Numbered from the stretch's first letter, positions 39,548 through 48,053 are shown. The stretch is DNA of 64,000 nucleotides from an uncultured Verrucomicrobiota bacterium (GCA_903904685.1 CAIVDS010000114.1:1-64000); one strand, 5' to 3'. A program made the numbers and translations. Notes: generated by a model not told the origin, from the letters alone.

Positions 39548-40078
39548 ATGAAGATAATCCGCCGCCCCTCTGCACTCTTGGTTACCGCTTTGATATCGCT
39601 TGCCGCAGCCGCTCCGGTCAGGGCCAACGAGGAACTCTATTTTTCCCGCAGTGATCCCGTTGAAAAAACCCTGGTTCAGGAGATTGCCCGTGCGACCAAG
39701 TCGATCCACCTGCTCATGTATTCGTTCACCGATGATGCGCTGGCCGGAGCCCTCGTTCAGGCCCAACGACGCGGCGTGGACGTGAAAATCGTTTTGGATC
39801 GCAGCCAGACCTTCGAAAAACATTCCCTCGCAAATTTCATTCTCGAAAAACTCGGCCCTGCGCGATGCGAGTTTCGCACGGGCAAAGGCCGCGGCATCAT
39901 GCACGAGAAGATGGCGATTTACGACGATGCCGACGTGTCGATGGGCAGCTTTAACTGGACTGATAACGCCCGTGACAACAACTGGGAGAATCTCGACATT
40001 ATCCACGACGCGAAAATCGCCGCTTCTTGTGAACGAGAGTTCCAGCGGGTGTGGTCCAGTCCGGACAAAGACAAGTGA
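39548..40078 (+). CDS. Secreted single-HKD phospholipase D-family protein
   Basis: 176 aa with a signal peptide (MKIIRRPSALLVTALISLAAAAPVRA). The body IHLLMYSFTDDALAGALVQAQRRGVDVKIVLD and the HKD motif IMHEKMAIYDDADVSMGSFNWTDNA (HxK(x)4D, then GSxN) match Nuc/PLD6-type enzymes. A single motif means it works as a dimer. It is likely a periplasmic nuclease or phosphodiesterase. It is close behind pyrC but functionally unrelated to it. Confidence 0.88.
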   Translation: MKIIRRPSALLVTALISLAAAAPVRANEELYFSRSDPVEKTLVQEIARATKSIHLLMYSFTDDALAGALVQAQRRGVDVKIVLDRSQTFEKHSLANFILEKLGPARCEFRTGKGRGIMHEKMAIYDDADVSMGSFNWTDNARDNNWENLDIIHDAKIAASCEREFQRVWSSPDKDK

Positions 40079-40122
40079 TCCCCGTTCGTCACGCTAAGGG
40101 TGGATCGCCCGCCCATTAACGC

Positions 40123-40974
40123 ATGTCCGCCCCCCTGACTTCACCTTCCCCCATCCTCACCACGATCGAAATCGCGCTTTGGGTTGTCGGCCTGATCATA
40201 TTGTGGCGGGTTCAATTCGGACAAACCAGTCGCGACAAAACTCCGGACCGGCTCACTCCGTGGGAACTGTTGCCCACATCAATTCTAGCAATGGCGCTGT
40301 GCGTCATCAGCGGCGGATGGCTCGCCCAATATATCGTTTCCAACCTGAGCAATCATGCGCTCGGACCCGCTGCGCACGACGTGGAACTGTGGGAACTGGT
40401 TCAGGGTATTGCCCTCCAACTGGGTTTGCTGGCCGGTGTCATCGTCTCGGTTTTCCTTGTCCGTTTTGCAAAGCAAAAACCGGCCCTTGCCGACGCGATT
40501 TCACCGACTCCATACCCGCATCCTTTGCTTGCCGCAGTCGGCACTTTCCTGATCGCACTATCGGTTCTCACCATCGTCGGCTACGTTTGGAAAAAGGGAC
40601 TGGAAGCGCTCGGCCTCGATGTTTCCGAGCAGGATGCGGTGGAGATTTTCCAGCAGGCCGACTCGCCGACCAAACTGATCGTCTTCATCGGGCTGGCGGT
40701 AATCGTGGCGCCCCTCACCGAAGAACTGATTTTTCGGGCGGGTCTGTTTCGTTATCTGCGCACTCGGGTGCCACGCTGGATCGCCCTGCTGGTCCCCGCC
40801 GCCCTTTTCGCCGCCCTCCACTCCAACTTGGTCGCCTTTGTCCCCCTGCTGCTGCTCGGCGTCTTGTTCTCCCTCGCCTACGAACGCACCGGACGCATCT
40901 CCGTCACGATCGTCGCTCATGGGCTTTTCAATTTGCACACGATCTTGTTGATCCTTGCCGGCGTGACATCCTGA
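40123..40974 (+). CDS. CPBP-family intramembrane protease
   Basis: 283 aa with about seven hydrophobic segments. Motif 1, PLTEELIFRAGLFRYL (EExxxR), and motif 2, ALFAALHSN (FxxxH), are the Glu/His catalytic set of the ABI/Rce1-type family, and motif 3 is in the VAHGLFNLHTILL segment. Family members cleave prenylated or bacteriocin-like peptides or act in immunity; the target here is unknown. It starts 44 bp after the PLD gene. An inner-membrane location is expected. Confidence 0.88.
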   Translation: MSAPLTSPSPILTTIEIALWVVGLIILWRVQFGQTSRDKTPDRLTPWELLPTSILAMALCVISGGWLAQYIVSNLSNHALGPAAHDVELWELVQGIALQLGLLAGVIVSVFLVRFAKQKPALADAISPTPYPHPLLAAVGTFLIALSVLTIVGYVWKKGLEALGLDVSEQDAVEIFQQADSPTKLIVFIGLAVIVAPLTEELIFRAGLFRYLRTRVPRWIALLVPAALFAALHSNLVAFVPLLLLGVLFSLAYERTGRISVTIVAHGLFNLHTILLILAGVTS

Positions 40975-41010
40975 TCCCTGCTCCTAAAGGAACCGCAGGA
41001 ATCACCTGCC

Positions 41011-41125
41011 CTAGCTCGGTTCGCTTGCGGGAGGCAACCAGGCAAAAGCGACCTGGATCGTAAATCCACAATGGCCGGCTAACCACTTACGGCTTGTCAT
41101 CATGAGTTTTTCACCCTCATGTTTT
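41011..41125 (+). promoter_or_regulatory. Candidate structured leader RNA with a terminator-like hairpin
   Basis: Within the 388-bp gap before the beta-barrel gene, GGCAACCAGG...CCTGG forms a hairpin with an A-rich loop (about 41033-41056). It is followed by GGATCGTAAATCC and ATGGCCGGCTAACC. The order and spacing loosely recall the c-di-GMP-I (GEMM) aptamer core (GGCAAACC-hairpin-GGGACGCAAAGCC). Downstream, CATGAG/CTCATG (41101-41121) with four T's is a weak terminator. The resemblance is partial and key GEMM bases differ. The rest of the gap, to 41362, holds nothing I can name. Confidence 0.25.
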
Positions 41126-41362
41126 GGTCGTCGCGTCCTTTCATTTTTTATATGTTACGACAGCACACCGCGCACAGGTTACTGGCATCACCGCCAAACC
41201 GGAGTATCCCCTGATCGCAGAGACACCGCCTTGGTGTTTACCGATAAACTCATTTGGAAAATCGCCTGAAGCCAAAACCGTATCGGGCACGCTCCATCCC
41301 AGGCCTTTTCCTTTGTTTCTCATTTCCGACTGCTCACCCCAAACCCTAAAGACCACATCCCC

Positions 41363-42589
41363 ATGCGCACCAAGATCTCTTCGCTCTTCGTCGCCGGCCT
41401 CATAGCCGTCTCCTCCGCCCTCGCCGCCAACCTCTTCGAAGTAACCGCCACCGATGGCTTCACCACCCAGACGTTCAGCAACTCGAACGTGCTCGATCTC
41501 ATCAAGACGACCATCCAAGACACGACCCTGATATTCCCGGTCGGCATCACCACCGCCGACCTGACCTTTCTCGGTGTCCCCAAAGCCATCAGTTACAATC
41601 TTAACCCCGCCGGCACCAGTTCCACGCTCACCATCCCCTCCATCGGCTTTACCCGCACCTTCACCGGCGCCAACCGCGCGGCGGTTTACAGCGCCATGCA
41701 GGATTTCCTTAAAACGGATGGCTCGGGTGTGCTCGCCCGCTTCCTCAAGGAGATGGCCAAGCAGTCCCCCGTAGCCGTCACGGACGGCAACCCCAATGCC
41801 AGCACGGCCGTCGCTGCCAATGGTATCTTTATGTCGGAAGGATTCACCCCGGCCGACCAACTATCCTTTGAGGGAAACGCGCCCCGGCCTAATTTTGGAG
41901 GTTTCGGCATCGGTTTTAACAGCGGTCGGTTCGCCGCCAAGGTCGCCGGCGGCACCCTTAGCGGCGAATTCGCCGAACTCGGTTTGACTTGGTTCAATCT
42001 CGGCCTTGGCGACCGCGTGCGCCTGCTCGCGCCCTTTTCCGCCAGTTACCTCACCATTGATAATACCGCCGTTTACGGTGTCGGCCAGTCGCTGTCCCTC
42101 CCGATTCGCATCCTGATCATGGATAAAACCAACCCGTGGAACTGGCGCCTCACTCCCGTCGCCGGCATCAGCGCACGCGCCTCCATCGATGCCCTTTCGG
42201 GCGCGGTCATCTGGCACGCCGGCTTGGTCAACTCCATCGACTACCGGGTCAACCACCGCCTGATCGTCTGTCTCGTCGACCAGCTCACCACCCACCAAGG
42301 CCTGCCCGTTAAATACGGAGACTACTCCTTCGATTCCGAAGTCGACCAGCTCATCGCCAAGAACGGCCTCCGCCTCGTCACCCCGCTCACCAAGCGTCTC
42401 ATCGGTGATCTCTATTTCATCGACACCCGATTCCTCAACGCCGCCGCCGTGAAACAATTCGAGACGGTCGGCGCATCCATCTCCCTCCGCGCCACCAAAA
42501 AATACAAACTCTCCCTCGCCGCCAACTACGACTTTGGCAACAACTACAAAGCCTACTCGGTCGGCCTCACCTCCGCTTGGAACTGGTAA
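41363..42589 (+). CDS. Secreted outer-membrane beta-barrel-like protein, unknown
   Basis: 408 aa. A signal peptide (MRTKISSLFVAGLIAVSSALAA) is followed by a polar N-terminal domain, then from about 190 onward alternating hydrophobic strands (FGIGFNSGRFAAKVAGG, YKLSLAANYDFGNNYKAYSVGLTSAW). It ends in an aromatic residue (NW), typical of BAM substrates. No known family is recognised. It is a stand-alone unit, with its own terminator downstream and a long leader upstream. Porin, adhesin and structural barrel are all possible. Confidence 0.6.
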   Translation: MRTKISSLFVAGLIAVSSALAANLFEVTATDGFTTQTFSNSNVLDLIKTTIQDTTLIFPVGITTADLTFLGVPKAISYNLNPAGTSSTLTIPSIGFTRTFTGANRAAVYSAMQDFLKTDGSGVLARFLKEMAKQSPVAVTDGNPNASTAVAANGIFMSEGFTPADQLSFEGNAPRPNFGGFGIGFNSGRFAAKVAGGTLSGEFAELGLTWFNLGLGDRVRLLAPFSASYLTIDNTAVYGVGQSLSLPIRILIMDKTNPWNWRLTPVAGISARASIDALSGAVIWHAGLVNSIDYRVNHRLIVCLVDQLTTHQGLPVKYGDYSFDSEVDQLIAKNGLRLVTPLTKRLIGDLYFIDTRFLNAAAVKQFETVGASISLRATKKYKLSLAANYDFGNNYKAYSVGLTSAWNW

Positions 42590-42610
42590 AACCACGTCCG
42601 GCCTTTGCGC

Positions 42611-42641
42611 AGACCCGGTGCATGCCGCCGGGTCTTTTTTT
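42611..42641 (+). terminator. Rho-independent terminator of the beta-barrel gene
   Basis: AGACCCGG pairs with CCGGGTCT across a nine-base loop, followed by a run of seven T's, about 20 bases after the stop codon. The position and form are standard. Confidence 0.88.
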
Positions 42642-42722
42642 GCGCCAACGCTGGCGACCAATGCATCGCCCGCTCTGAGCTTGTGAGGCTGCGGTGTCTT
42701 TCATCACCATTCCTGCCTTCCC

Positions 42723-43670
42723 GTGCATCCCTTCACCGACAACCCGGCCGAGGCCGTATCATCGCTTGGCGAGCTGAAACTCATCGCCGCCATCCGACGC
42801 TGGCTTGGCGACGCCACCCCGGATGCCCCGTTCGGCATCGGCGATGATTGTGCCATCCTGCCGGTCTCCTCCAGACGCCAGCTCGTGACGGTCGATCCGG
42901 TGATCTACGGACGGCATTTTAACGACACGGTTGCCGCCAACGCCGTCGGTCAAAAGCTGCTTAAACGCAATCTCAGCGACATCGCCGCCATGGGTGGACG
43001 TCCACGCGCGGCGGTCATTGCCCTGGCGTTGTCTCCGCAACTAAAGATGCGCTGGCTCGCCGGCTTCTACCGCGGACTGGCCGCGGCCAGCCGGCGCTAC
43101 AAGGTTCCCATCGTCGGCGGCGACATCGCCCAGCAGCCAGAAGGATTTGCGGCCACGCTCACCCTGATCGGTGAAGCCGCCACGGATCGCGTGCTCACCC
43201 GCCAGGGATCCAAAACCGGTGACTGGATCTATGTGACGGGCAGACTCGGCGGCAGCCTTCTCGGCCATCAACATCGCTTTACCCCGAGACTCAAAGAAGG
43301 CCGGTGGCTCGCTACTCGCCGCGAAGTTCGATCAATGATGGACGTGAGCGATGGCGTGGCCAAGGATGTGTTCGCTTTGACGCAGACGGGGGCGGTTCCC
43401 GCGTTGGAGGCTTCACTCATTCCCATCAGCGCCGCTGCGAGGCTCCGCGCACGGAATAGTTCAAAGTCTCCATTGCACCATGCGCTAACCGATGGCGAAG
43501 ATTACGAGTTGCTTCTGACGGTCGCCGCCCGCGCCGATCGAGCCGCATTCGAAGCCGCGTGGAAGAAAAAATTCACAATCCGTCTGAGCTGCATCGGGCG
43601 ATTCGCGCGGGCGACTTCTCCCAAACATATCAATCTGCAGGCCTTTCATGGCTATGAACATCTTCGCTAA
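42723..43670 (+). CDS. thiL: Thiamine-monophosphate kinase
   Basis: 315 aa from a GTG start. ELKLIAAIRRWLGD, the DD motif FGIGDDCAILPV, LLKRNLSDIAAMGGRPRAAVIAL and VGGDIAQQPEGF match ThiL. The C-terminal MMDVSDGVAKDV and LTDGEDYELLLTV are conserved. It phosphorylates TMP to thiamine diphosphate. No thiamine synthesis genes lie nearby, so it may serve salvage. It overlaps tsaE by 23 bp, a common ThiL-TsaE arrangement. Confidence 0.93.
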   Translation: MHPFTDNPAEAVSSLGELKLIAAIRRWLGDATPDAPFGIGDDCAILPVSSRRQLVTVDPVIYGRHFNDTVAANAVGQKLLKRNLSDIAAMGGRPRAAVIALALSPQLKMRWLAGFYRGLAAASRRYKVPIVGGDIAQQPEGFAATLTLIGEAATDRVLTRQGSKTGDWIYVTGRLGGSLLGHQHRFTPRLKEGRWLATRREVRSMMDVSDGVAKDVFALTQTGAVPALEASLIPISAAARLRARNSSKSPLHHALTDGEDYELLLTVAARADRAAFEAAWKKKFTIRLSCIGRFARATSPKHINLQAFHGYEHLR

Positions 43671-44091
43671 ACTCCGCTCCGGAGTCACCACTTCCTCGGC
43701 ACTGGAGACACGCACGCTGGCCCATGAACTGGCGGCCGCACTGCCGGCCGATGCAACGCTCGCATTACATGGCGATCTCGGTGTGGGTAAAACGACATTT
43801 GTCCAAGGTCTGGCGCATGGACTGGGCATCGCTGATGCGGTGACCAGCCCCACCTTCCCCATTTTCACGCTGCACCGCGGAGGCGCACGAACCCTTGTCC
43901 ACCTTGACGCCTACCGCCTCGAAAATGACCGCCAGATCGAATCGCTGATGCTGGAGGATTTTCTCATCAGCCCGTGGTGCATGGCGGTGGAGTGGCCGGA
44001 GAAAATCGCCGCATGGATTCCGAAAAACGCCTTCCATCTGGACCTCGGCATTACGCCGGAAGAGCGGCATACGATTCGATTACGGTCATAA
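43648..44091 (+). CDS. tsaE: tRNA threonylcarbamoyladenosine biosynthesis ATPase TsaE
   Basis: 147 aa. Walker A is LHGDLGVGKTTFVQGLAHGLG. VTSPTFPIFTLHRGG is the TSPTF switch segment, and LDAYRLENDRQIESLMLEDF and AVEWPEKIAAWIP are diagnostic. With TsaB and TsaD it makes t6A37 on ANN-decoding tRNAs. A second ATG two codons in (43654) is an alternative start. It is coupled to thiL by overlap and converges with the Arg/Gly-rich protein. Confidence 0.93.
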   Translation: MAMNIFAKLRSGVTTSSALETRTLAHELAAALPADATLALHGDLGVGKTTFVQGLAHGLGIADAVTSPTFPIFTLHRGGARTLVHLDAYRLENDRQIESLMLEDFLISPWCMAVEWPEKIAAWIPKNAFHLDLGITPEERHTIRLRS

Positions 44092-44116
44092 AAAAGCCGC
44101 CCTTTTCAGGACGGCC
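44090..44116 (-). terminator. Terminator of the Arg/Gly-rich protein gene
   Basis: On the minus strand GCCGTCCT pairs with AGGGCGGC across a GAAA-type loop, with one mismatch in the stem, and is followed by six T's. It lies in the gap between tsaE and the convergent gene and can also act weakly for tsaE. Confidence 0.75.
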
Positions 44117-44124
44117 TTCGCAAA

Positions 44125-45984
44125 TCAACTGGCGGGGGTTTCGGGAGCTGGCTCTTCGGGAATCGGAGCAGCTTCGGCAACCGGCTCGGCGGCTGGCTCG
44201 GCGGCTGGCTCGGCAACCGCTGGTGTTTCCGCAACCGGCGCCTCCGGGAAATTCTCCGGATCATGCTCGGCTCCCTCGATCTCCTTTTTACGGGCATCGA
44301 CCACGGCAGGCGCGGCAAAGAGGCGTCCATCGATGAACTCCGTGACGTAGCCCTCGGAAACCAGCCAGCGCAAATCGCCGACCAACCGGTTCAACTTGCC
44401 CTGTTGTTCGGCTGTAAGCGGCGTGCTGGACGCAGCCGGAGCCGTCGTTTCCGCGGCAACTCCCTCGACCGGCGCAACCGGTTCGGCTGGCTTCGAGACA
44501 ACCGGCGCGGCAAAGCCGAAAAACTTCTCGGCCAGCTCGCTGGCCTTGATCATCGGATGCGCCTCGATGAAGGCGATGAGCGCGCCGATCGAGTCGGCGA
44601 ACGTCTGGCCGGGCACGCGGAACTTGCGTTTCACGGCGCAAACATAGCTGACGCCCTTGGAACCCTTCTTGAAGATCGTGAAACTCTCGCGACGCAGACG
44701 GCCGCGCAGTGCGTTGGCGGTGTCCAAGGGGAACCGGCGCTGACGCTCAAGCGCGCCTTCCAAGGTGCGACGGAGCTCGCCCTGCGGCAGCGTCTCCATG
44801 TTTTTCCCATGAAAACGCACGGCGTCCGTCGTGCGCACGACTTTGTCGCGCGCCTCGGCCAGCAGATATTGGCGGGCCTCTTCAATCGTATCGAAGGCCG
44901 GCGCGGGCACAGGCTCGGGAGCGGGTGCAACGGGAGCGGCCTCGCCCTCGGCGGGAACCGTAGGCTCCACGGGAGCCACCGTCGTCGGTGCCGATGCCTG
45001 CTTCCACGTGTACCGCGTAGCCTTCTTCATCTTTGCAAGCCACTGGGCGATGGCCTCGGGATCGCGAACAGACTCGATGCGGCTGCGATAAACCTCGAAC
45101 GGCAACTTTATGTGTGCGGCATGGTGCTGCTGCACGATCTGGTTGTAACGGTGGTAATTGGGCGGCCCGAGCAATTCGCCCGTGACGGTGCACTTGTTGA
45201 CCACCTGAAAATTCCCCTTGGGCGCATCGATCTCCACCTCGGCCACGTCAAAAAACTGGCCCAGATGTTTTTCAAAAACATGGGCGATGGCGGCGGCCTC
45301 GTTCTCAAACGGAACACCATCGGGCACGGAGACGGCGAACGGCGCCGGTTTGGGCGCGTCTGGCGCAGCCCCCTCGGGAACCTTGTGCTGGACGACCGCC
45401 ACGAAACGATCGTTCTTGCCGATGATCACTCGGGCGATCTCGAAAAGTTCGTAGGTGCGGCAGGAACTGCGGATGACCTTGGCCAGCGCGGAAAACCCGG
45501 TGTCCTCGGGATAAAAGGTAACGTTGAAGAACGGACTGATATAGGGGCCTTGATCGCGCACCGGAAATCCGCCTTCACGCGGACCACCGAAACGCTGGCC
45601 ACCGTCACGACGGGGGCCGCCACCACGGAATTCACCACGGTCTTGTTGTCCCGCAGGACCTTCGCGGCGCGGGCCGCGTGATTCAAACCCGCCCTCGCGT
45701 GGCGTGCCGGCTGGCTTGTCGCCCGCAGGCGCACTGCCCTCGTTGCCTGGTGCACCGGCAGGCTTGCGAAAGCCTCGACGATCACGGGGCGCACCCGGGC
45801 CGCCACCGGGTCCTTCGCGACGAGGACGGTCATCGCGGCGGGATTCACGTCCGCCGTCAGATTTACCCGCAGGCGTTGACTTGTCCTGAGTCCACTGCGT
45901 GCCAAAGCTGAAGCTTTGAAGTTGGGCCAAATCGATTTTGTTAAAATCCTTGGCGGGTTTGTCGTTAGAAGACGTCTCGTCCAT
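44125..45984 (-). CDS. Arg/Gly-rich protein with a conserved-looking core, function unknown
   Basis: 619 aa from MDETSSNDKPAKDFNKIDLAQLQ; the track start is nine codons earlier. Residues about 35-145 are Arg/Gly/Pro-rich, with repeated RREGP, GGPRRDGG and FGGPREGGF patches like RGG boxes. Then comes a compact segment (about 150-330) containing ISPFFNVTFYPEDTGFSALAKVIRSSCRTYELFEIA and ELLGPPNYHRYNQIVQQHHAAH, an Ala/Pro/Glu linker, a second folded part (about 370-500) and a Pro/Ala/Glu-rich tail. I recognise no family. RNA binding is a guess from the RGG-like region. Confidence 0.75.
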   Translation of the reverse strand: MDETSSNDKPAKDFNKIDLAQLQSFSFGTQWTQDKSTPAGKSDGGRESRRDDRPRREGPGGGPGAPRDRRGFRKPAGAPGNEGSAPAGDKPAGTPREGGFESRGPRREGPAGQQDRGEFRGGGPRRDGGQRFGGPREGGFPVRDQGPYISPFFNVTFYPEDTGFSALAKVIRSSCRTYELFEIARVIIGKNDRFVAVVQHKVPEGAAPDAPKPAPFAVSVPDGVPFENEAAAIAHVFEKHLGQFFDVAEVEIDAPKGNFQVVNKCTVTGELLGPPNYHRYNQIVQQHHAAHIKLPFEVYRSRIESVRDPEAIAQWLAKMKKATRYTWKQASAPTTVAPVEPTVPAEGEAAPVAPAPEPVPAPAFDTIEEARQYLLAEARDKVVRTTDAVRFHGKNMETLPQGELRRTLEGALERQRRFPLDTANALRGRLRRESFTIFKKGSKGVSYVCAVKRKFRVPGQTFADSIGALIAFIEAHPMIKASELAEKFFGFAAPVVSKPAEPVAPVEGVAAETTAPAASSTPLTAEQQGKLNRLVGDLRWLVSEGYVTEFIDGRLFAAPAVVDARKKEIEGAEHDPENFPEAPVAETPAVAEPAAEPAAEPVAEAAPIPEEPAPETPAS

Positions 45985-46177
45985 GCGGAGTCGGTGCGGG
46001 ATGAATCCCACGTAGGTGTTTACTGAAGGGCTGTCTTAGTGGCGCAAATGCGCATTACGACTGTCTTCAGAGGCACGAGAGTAGCAAGCAGTTTCCCAAG
46101 GAAGGAAAATACATTTCGAGGCTTTACACGGCAGCGAAGATTTATCTTAGTCCGCCTTCCTCTCAGTAGTCAGCAAT

Positions 46178-46262
46178 GCTCGGGTGGTGGAATTGGTAGA
46201 CACACACGTTTGAGGGGCGTGTGCCGAAAGGCGTAAGGGTTCGAGTCCCTTCCCGAGCACCA
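46178..46262 (+). tRNA. tRNA-Leu (anticodon GAG), CCA encoded
   Basis: The 7-bp acceptor stem GCTCGGG/CCCGAGC encloses D-arm bases TGGTGGAATTGGTAGACA, an anticodon stem CACGT/GCGTG with loop TTGAGGG (anticodon GAG, decoding CUC and CUU), a long class II variable arm (TGCCGAAAGGCGT) and T arm AAGGGTTCGAGTCCCTT, ending ACCA. The long variable arm confirms Leu. The gene ends at 46259 without the CCA. It forms the left border of the integrated element. Confidence 0.96.
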
Positions 46263-46332
46263 TCTTTCTCAGAGGTAAAAAGCCCCAAGGGGCTAATACT
46301 CAGGCCAAAATAACTGGCATGAGTAGGTTGAC

Positions 46333-46358
46333 GAGACCTGCAACGGAATGGAGGTCTC
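46333..46358 (+). promoter_or_regulatory. Inverted repeat overlapping the integrase ribosome-binding site
   Basis: GAGACCT (46333-46339) and AGGTCTC (46352-46358) are exact 7-bp inverted arms separated by 12 bases. The right arm overlaps the Shine-Dalgarno GGAGG (46350-46354), five bases before the ATG at 46360. As RNA the hairpin would hide the start region; as DNA it could be a repressor operator. Either would limit integrase expression. Confidence 0.5.
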
Positions 46359-46359
46359 T

Positions 46360-47553
46360 ATGAAAGCCGGCGAATTTAAGATCCGCCGCATCCTAGCCCG
46401 AGAGCGAGGCTTCACCTACCCTACCTATCAGGTCGTCGGGTATCTGGAGGGACAACGAGTCCGCAAACGGTTCAAATCCCTCGAGGAAGCGGCCGGCGAA
46501 AAGTCCCGGCTCGAGATCGCGGCGGCAAATGCAGACGGCGGCGTCCGGTCCGTGCATACCCGCCTGTCCACAGACCAAGTGGCAGAAGCCGAGGCGTGCG
46601 TCCGTCGTTTAGGGGGCAGATCACTGACCCTGGCCGTTGACTGGTTTCTTGAAAATTACCGGCCGCCATGCGCAGAGAAACCGCTCTCCGAGGCCGTCAC
46701 AGATTTTGTCACCTCCCGCGCCGAGCAGGGTGAGGCCGTCCACCGGGACGACGTCGAGTGCAAGTTGAAGGCGTTCGGCAGAAAGTTCCCGAACCAACGC
46801 GTTCACGAAATCGGCACCGCCGACGTCCTCCAATATCTGACGCGAAGCGGATGGGCTCCGAAGACCCAGAACAACATCCGCGGAATCCTCCACACGTTTT
46901 TCTCATTCTGCGCGGACGATGCTCGACGCTGGGCTACGTCCAATCCGGTGAAGGCCGTGCCTAAATTGGACGTCCCCCGTGGCCTGCCGGAAATCATGAG
47001 CGCGGACCGAATCACAGAGCTATTCACCTTTCTGGAGACCTACACCGGCAGCCCACGCAAACCCCAGAAGCCGGGATTTCTGGTCCCGTATTTCGCCCTA
47101 GCGACCTTCGCTGGGATGCGCCCTGCCGTGCCCACTGGGGAAATTTGGAAGCTGGGCCATGTCCGGGACCTAAAACGCCTGGTCGACTTGGATGTCGGAG
47201 TGATCCGCGTCACCCCGGACGTCGCAAAGACCGACTCGATCCGTCAGATTAAAGTTCGCCCCAATCTGGCCGCTTGGCTGAAACGCTACCCATTGGGCGA
47301 GTTCCCAATAGTTATGCCAGGGATGCAAGGACTGGTCAGCGAGGTGCGGAAGAAATTTGCAATCGGTGACGACGTGCTGCGGCACACATTCATTTCAATG
47401 CACGTCGCCAAGTGGCGATCCCTGGGCGAAGCGGCCTTGGAAGCCGGCAACTCTGAGGGAATAATCAAAAAGCATTACCTCAATTTGGTCGGGGAATCTG
47501 AAGCGGACCGTTTCTGGGAAATACGGCCAACGCACGTCGTCATGTTGGCGTGA
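46360..47553 (+). CDS. Tyrosine recombinase/integrase
   Basis: 397 aa from the ATG preceded by GGAGG (MKAGEFKIRRILARERG). The N-terminal DNA-binding arm is followed by a core-binding domain at about 120-200 (LSEAVTDFVTSRAEQGEAV) and the catalytic domain: Arg I in FAGMRPA, Lys in VAKTDSIRQIKV, the LRHTF box with Asp where His is common (DDVLRHTF), GNS in place of GHS, and nucleophile Tyr in KKHYLNLV. The RKxRxY set is otherwise complete, so it may still be active. It is close to integrases of Verrucomicrobia elements by feel only. Confidence 0.9.
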   Translation: MKAGEFKIRRILARERGFTYPTYQVVGYLEGQRVRKRFKSLEEAAGEKSRLEIAAANADGGVRSVHTRLSTDQVAEAEACVRRLGGRSLTLAVDWFLENYRPPCAEKPLSEAVTDFVTSRAEQGEAVHRDDVECKLKAFGRKFPNQRVHEIGTADVLQYLTRSGWAPKTQNNIRGILHTFFSFCADDARRWATSNPVKAVPKLDVPRGLPEIMSADRITELFTFLETYTGSPRKPQKPGFLVPYFALATFAGMRPAVPTGEIWKLGHVRDLKRLVDLDVGVIRVTPDVAKTDSIRQIKVRPNLAAWLKRYPLGEFPIVMPGMQGLVSEVRKKFAIGDDVLRHTFISMHVAKWRSLGEAALEAGNSEGIIKKHYLNLVGESEADRFWEIRPTHVVMLA

Positions 47554-47622
47554 CAACGTGCGTTGACTCATCCCGGCGCCGGGAGGAACGCGCCGGACAA
47601 GTTGACACCATTCGGGCATTAT

Positions 47623-47868
47623 ATGCCCACCAACATTGACCAAGCCCGCCAGCTCGTAGACGCCCAGAAGCTCCTCGAAACCCTATTCGACGCCGACACT
47701 CGTCCCACGGACCGCTGGCTCCGTAAAATGACCCGCCGGAAGGTGGTCCCCTACTATCGCATCGGCGGACTCCTTCGCTTCGATGTCGAGGAGGTCCGCG
47801 CGGCACTCGAACGCGACTGCCGCGTGGTCTCCAAGGCCAGCCGCAAAACAGTATCCCCGCGCGCGTAA
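47623..47868 (+). CDS. Excisionase-like small HTH protein
   Basis: About 81 aa from MPTNIDQARQLVDAQKLLETLF; the track's first 20 residues come from non-coding sequence. The core TDRWLRKMTRRKVVPYYRIGGLLRFDVEEVRAALE is the MerR/HTH_17-like DNA-binding fold used by recombination directionality factors. It lies 69 bp after the integrase and precedes the small ORFs. It would bind near the attachment site and favour excision. Confidence 0.7.
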   Translation: MPTNIDQARQLVDAQKLLETLFDADTRPTDRWLRKMTRRKVVPYYRIGGLLRFDVEEVRAALERDCRVVSKASRKTVSPRA

Positions 47869-47870
47869 CC

Positions 47871-48053
47871 ATGAAACCGCGCATCCCCACCGCAAAAGGC
47901 GTGAGTCGCAGCGGACGCGTTAAACACGCGCGTCTCGCCTGTCTCCCGATCAACCACCGTCGGCTCCAGCGCGAGCGCGACCTCGAAATCCGGGAGCAGA
48001 ACCTCCTGGCCTCACTCGCCATCTTCAACGCCTACGAAGCCCGCACACCATGA
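47871..48053 (+). CDS. Small basic ORF in the integrated element
   Basis: 60 aa starting MKPRIPTAKGVSRSGRVKHARLAC, strongly basic with a helical C-terminal half (RERDLEIREQNLLASLAIFNAYEA). It starts two bases after the excisionase stop and overlaps the next ORF by 4 bp. No family is recognised. It is supported mainly by its place in the coupled operon. Confidence 0.5.
   Translation: MKPRIPTAKGVSRSGRVKHARLACLPINHRRLQRERDLEIREQNLLASLAIFNAYEARTP

Noticed and set aside
44263-45681. 472-aa plus-strand ORF in the Arg/Gly-rich gene region
   Set aside because: Antisense frame; its Arg/Gly/Leu-rich translation has no family, and the minus-strand frame has a proper start, terminator and domain-like segments.
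46281-46294. AGCCCCAAGGGGCT perfect palindrome after tRNA-Leu
   Set aside because: It is a possible tRNA terminator, but there is no T run on the plus strand; on the minus strand it is followed by T's but no gene precedes it. The function is unclear, so it is not listed.
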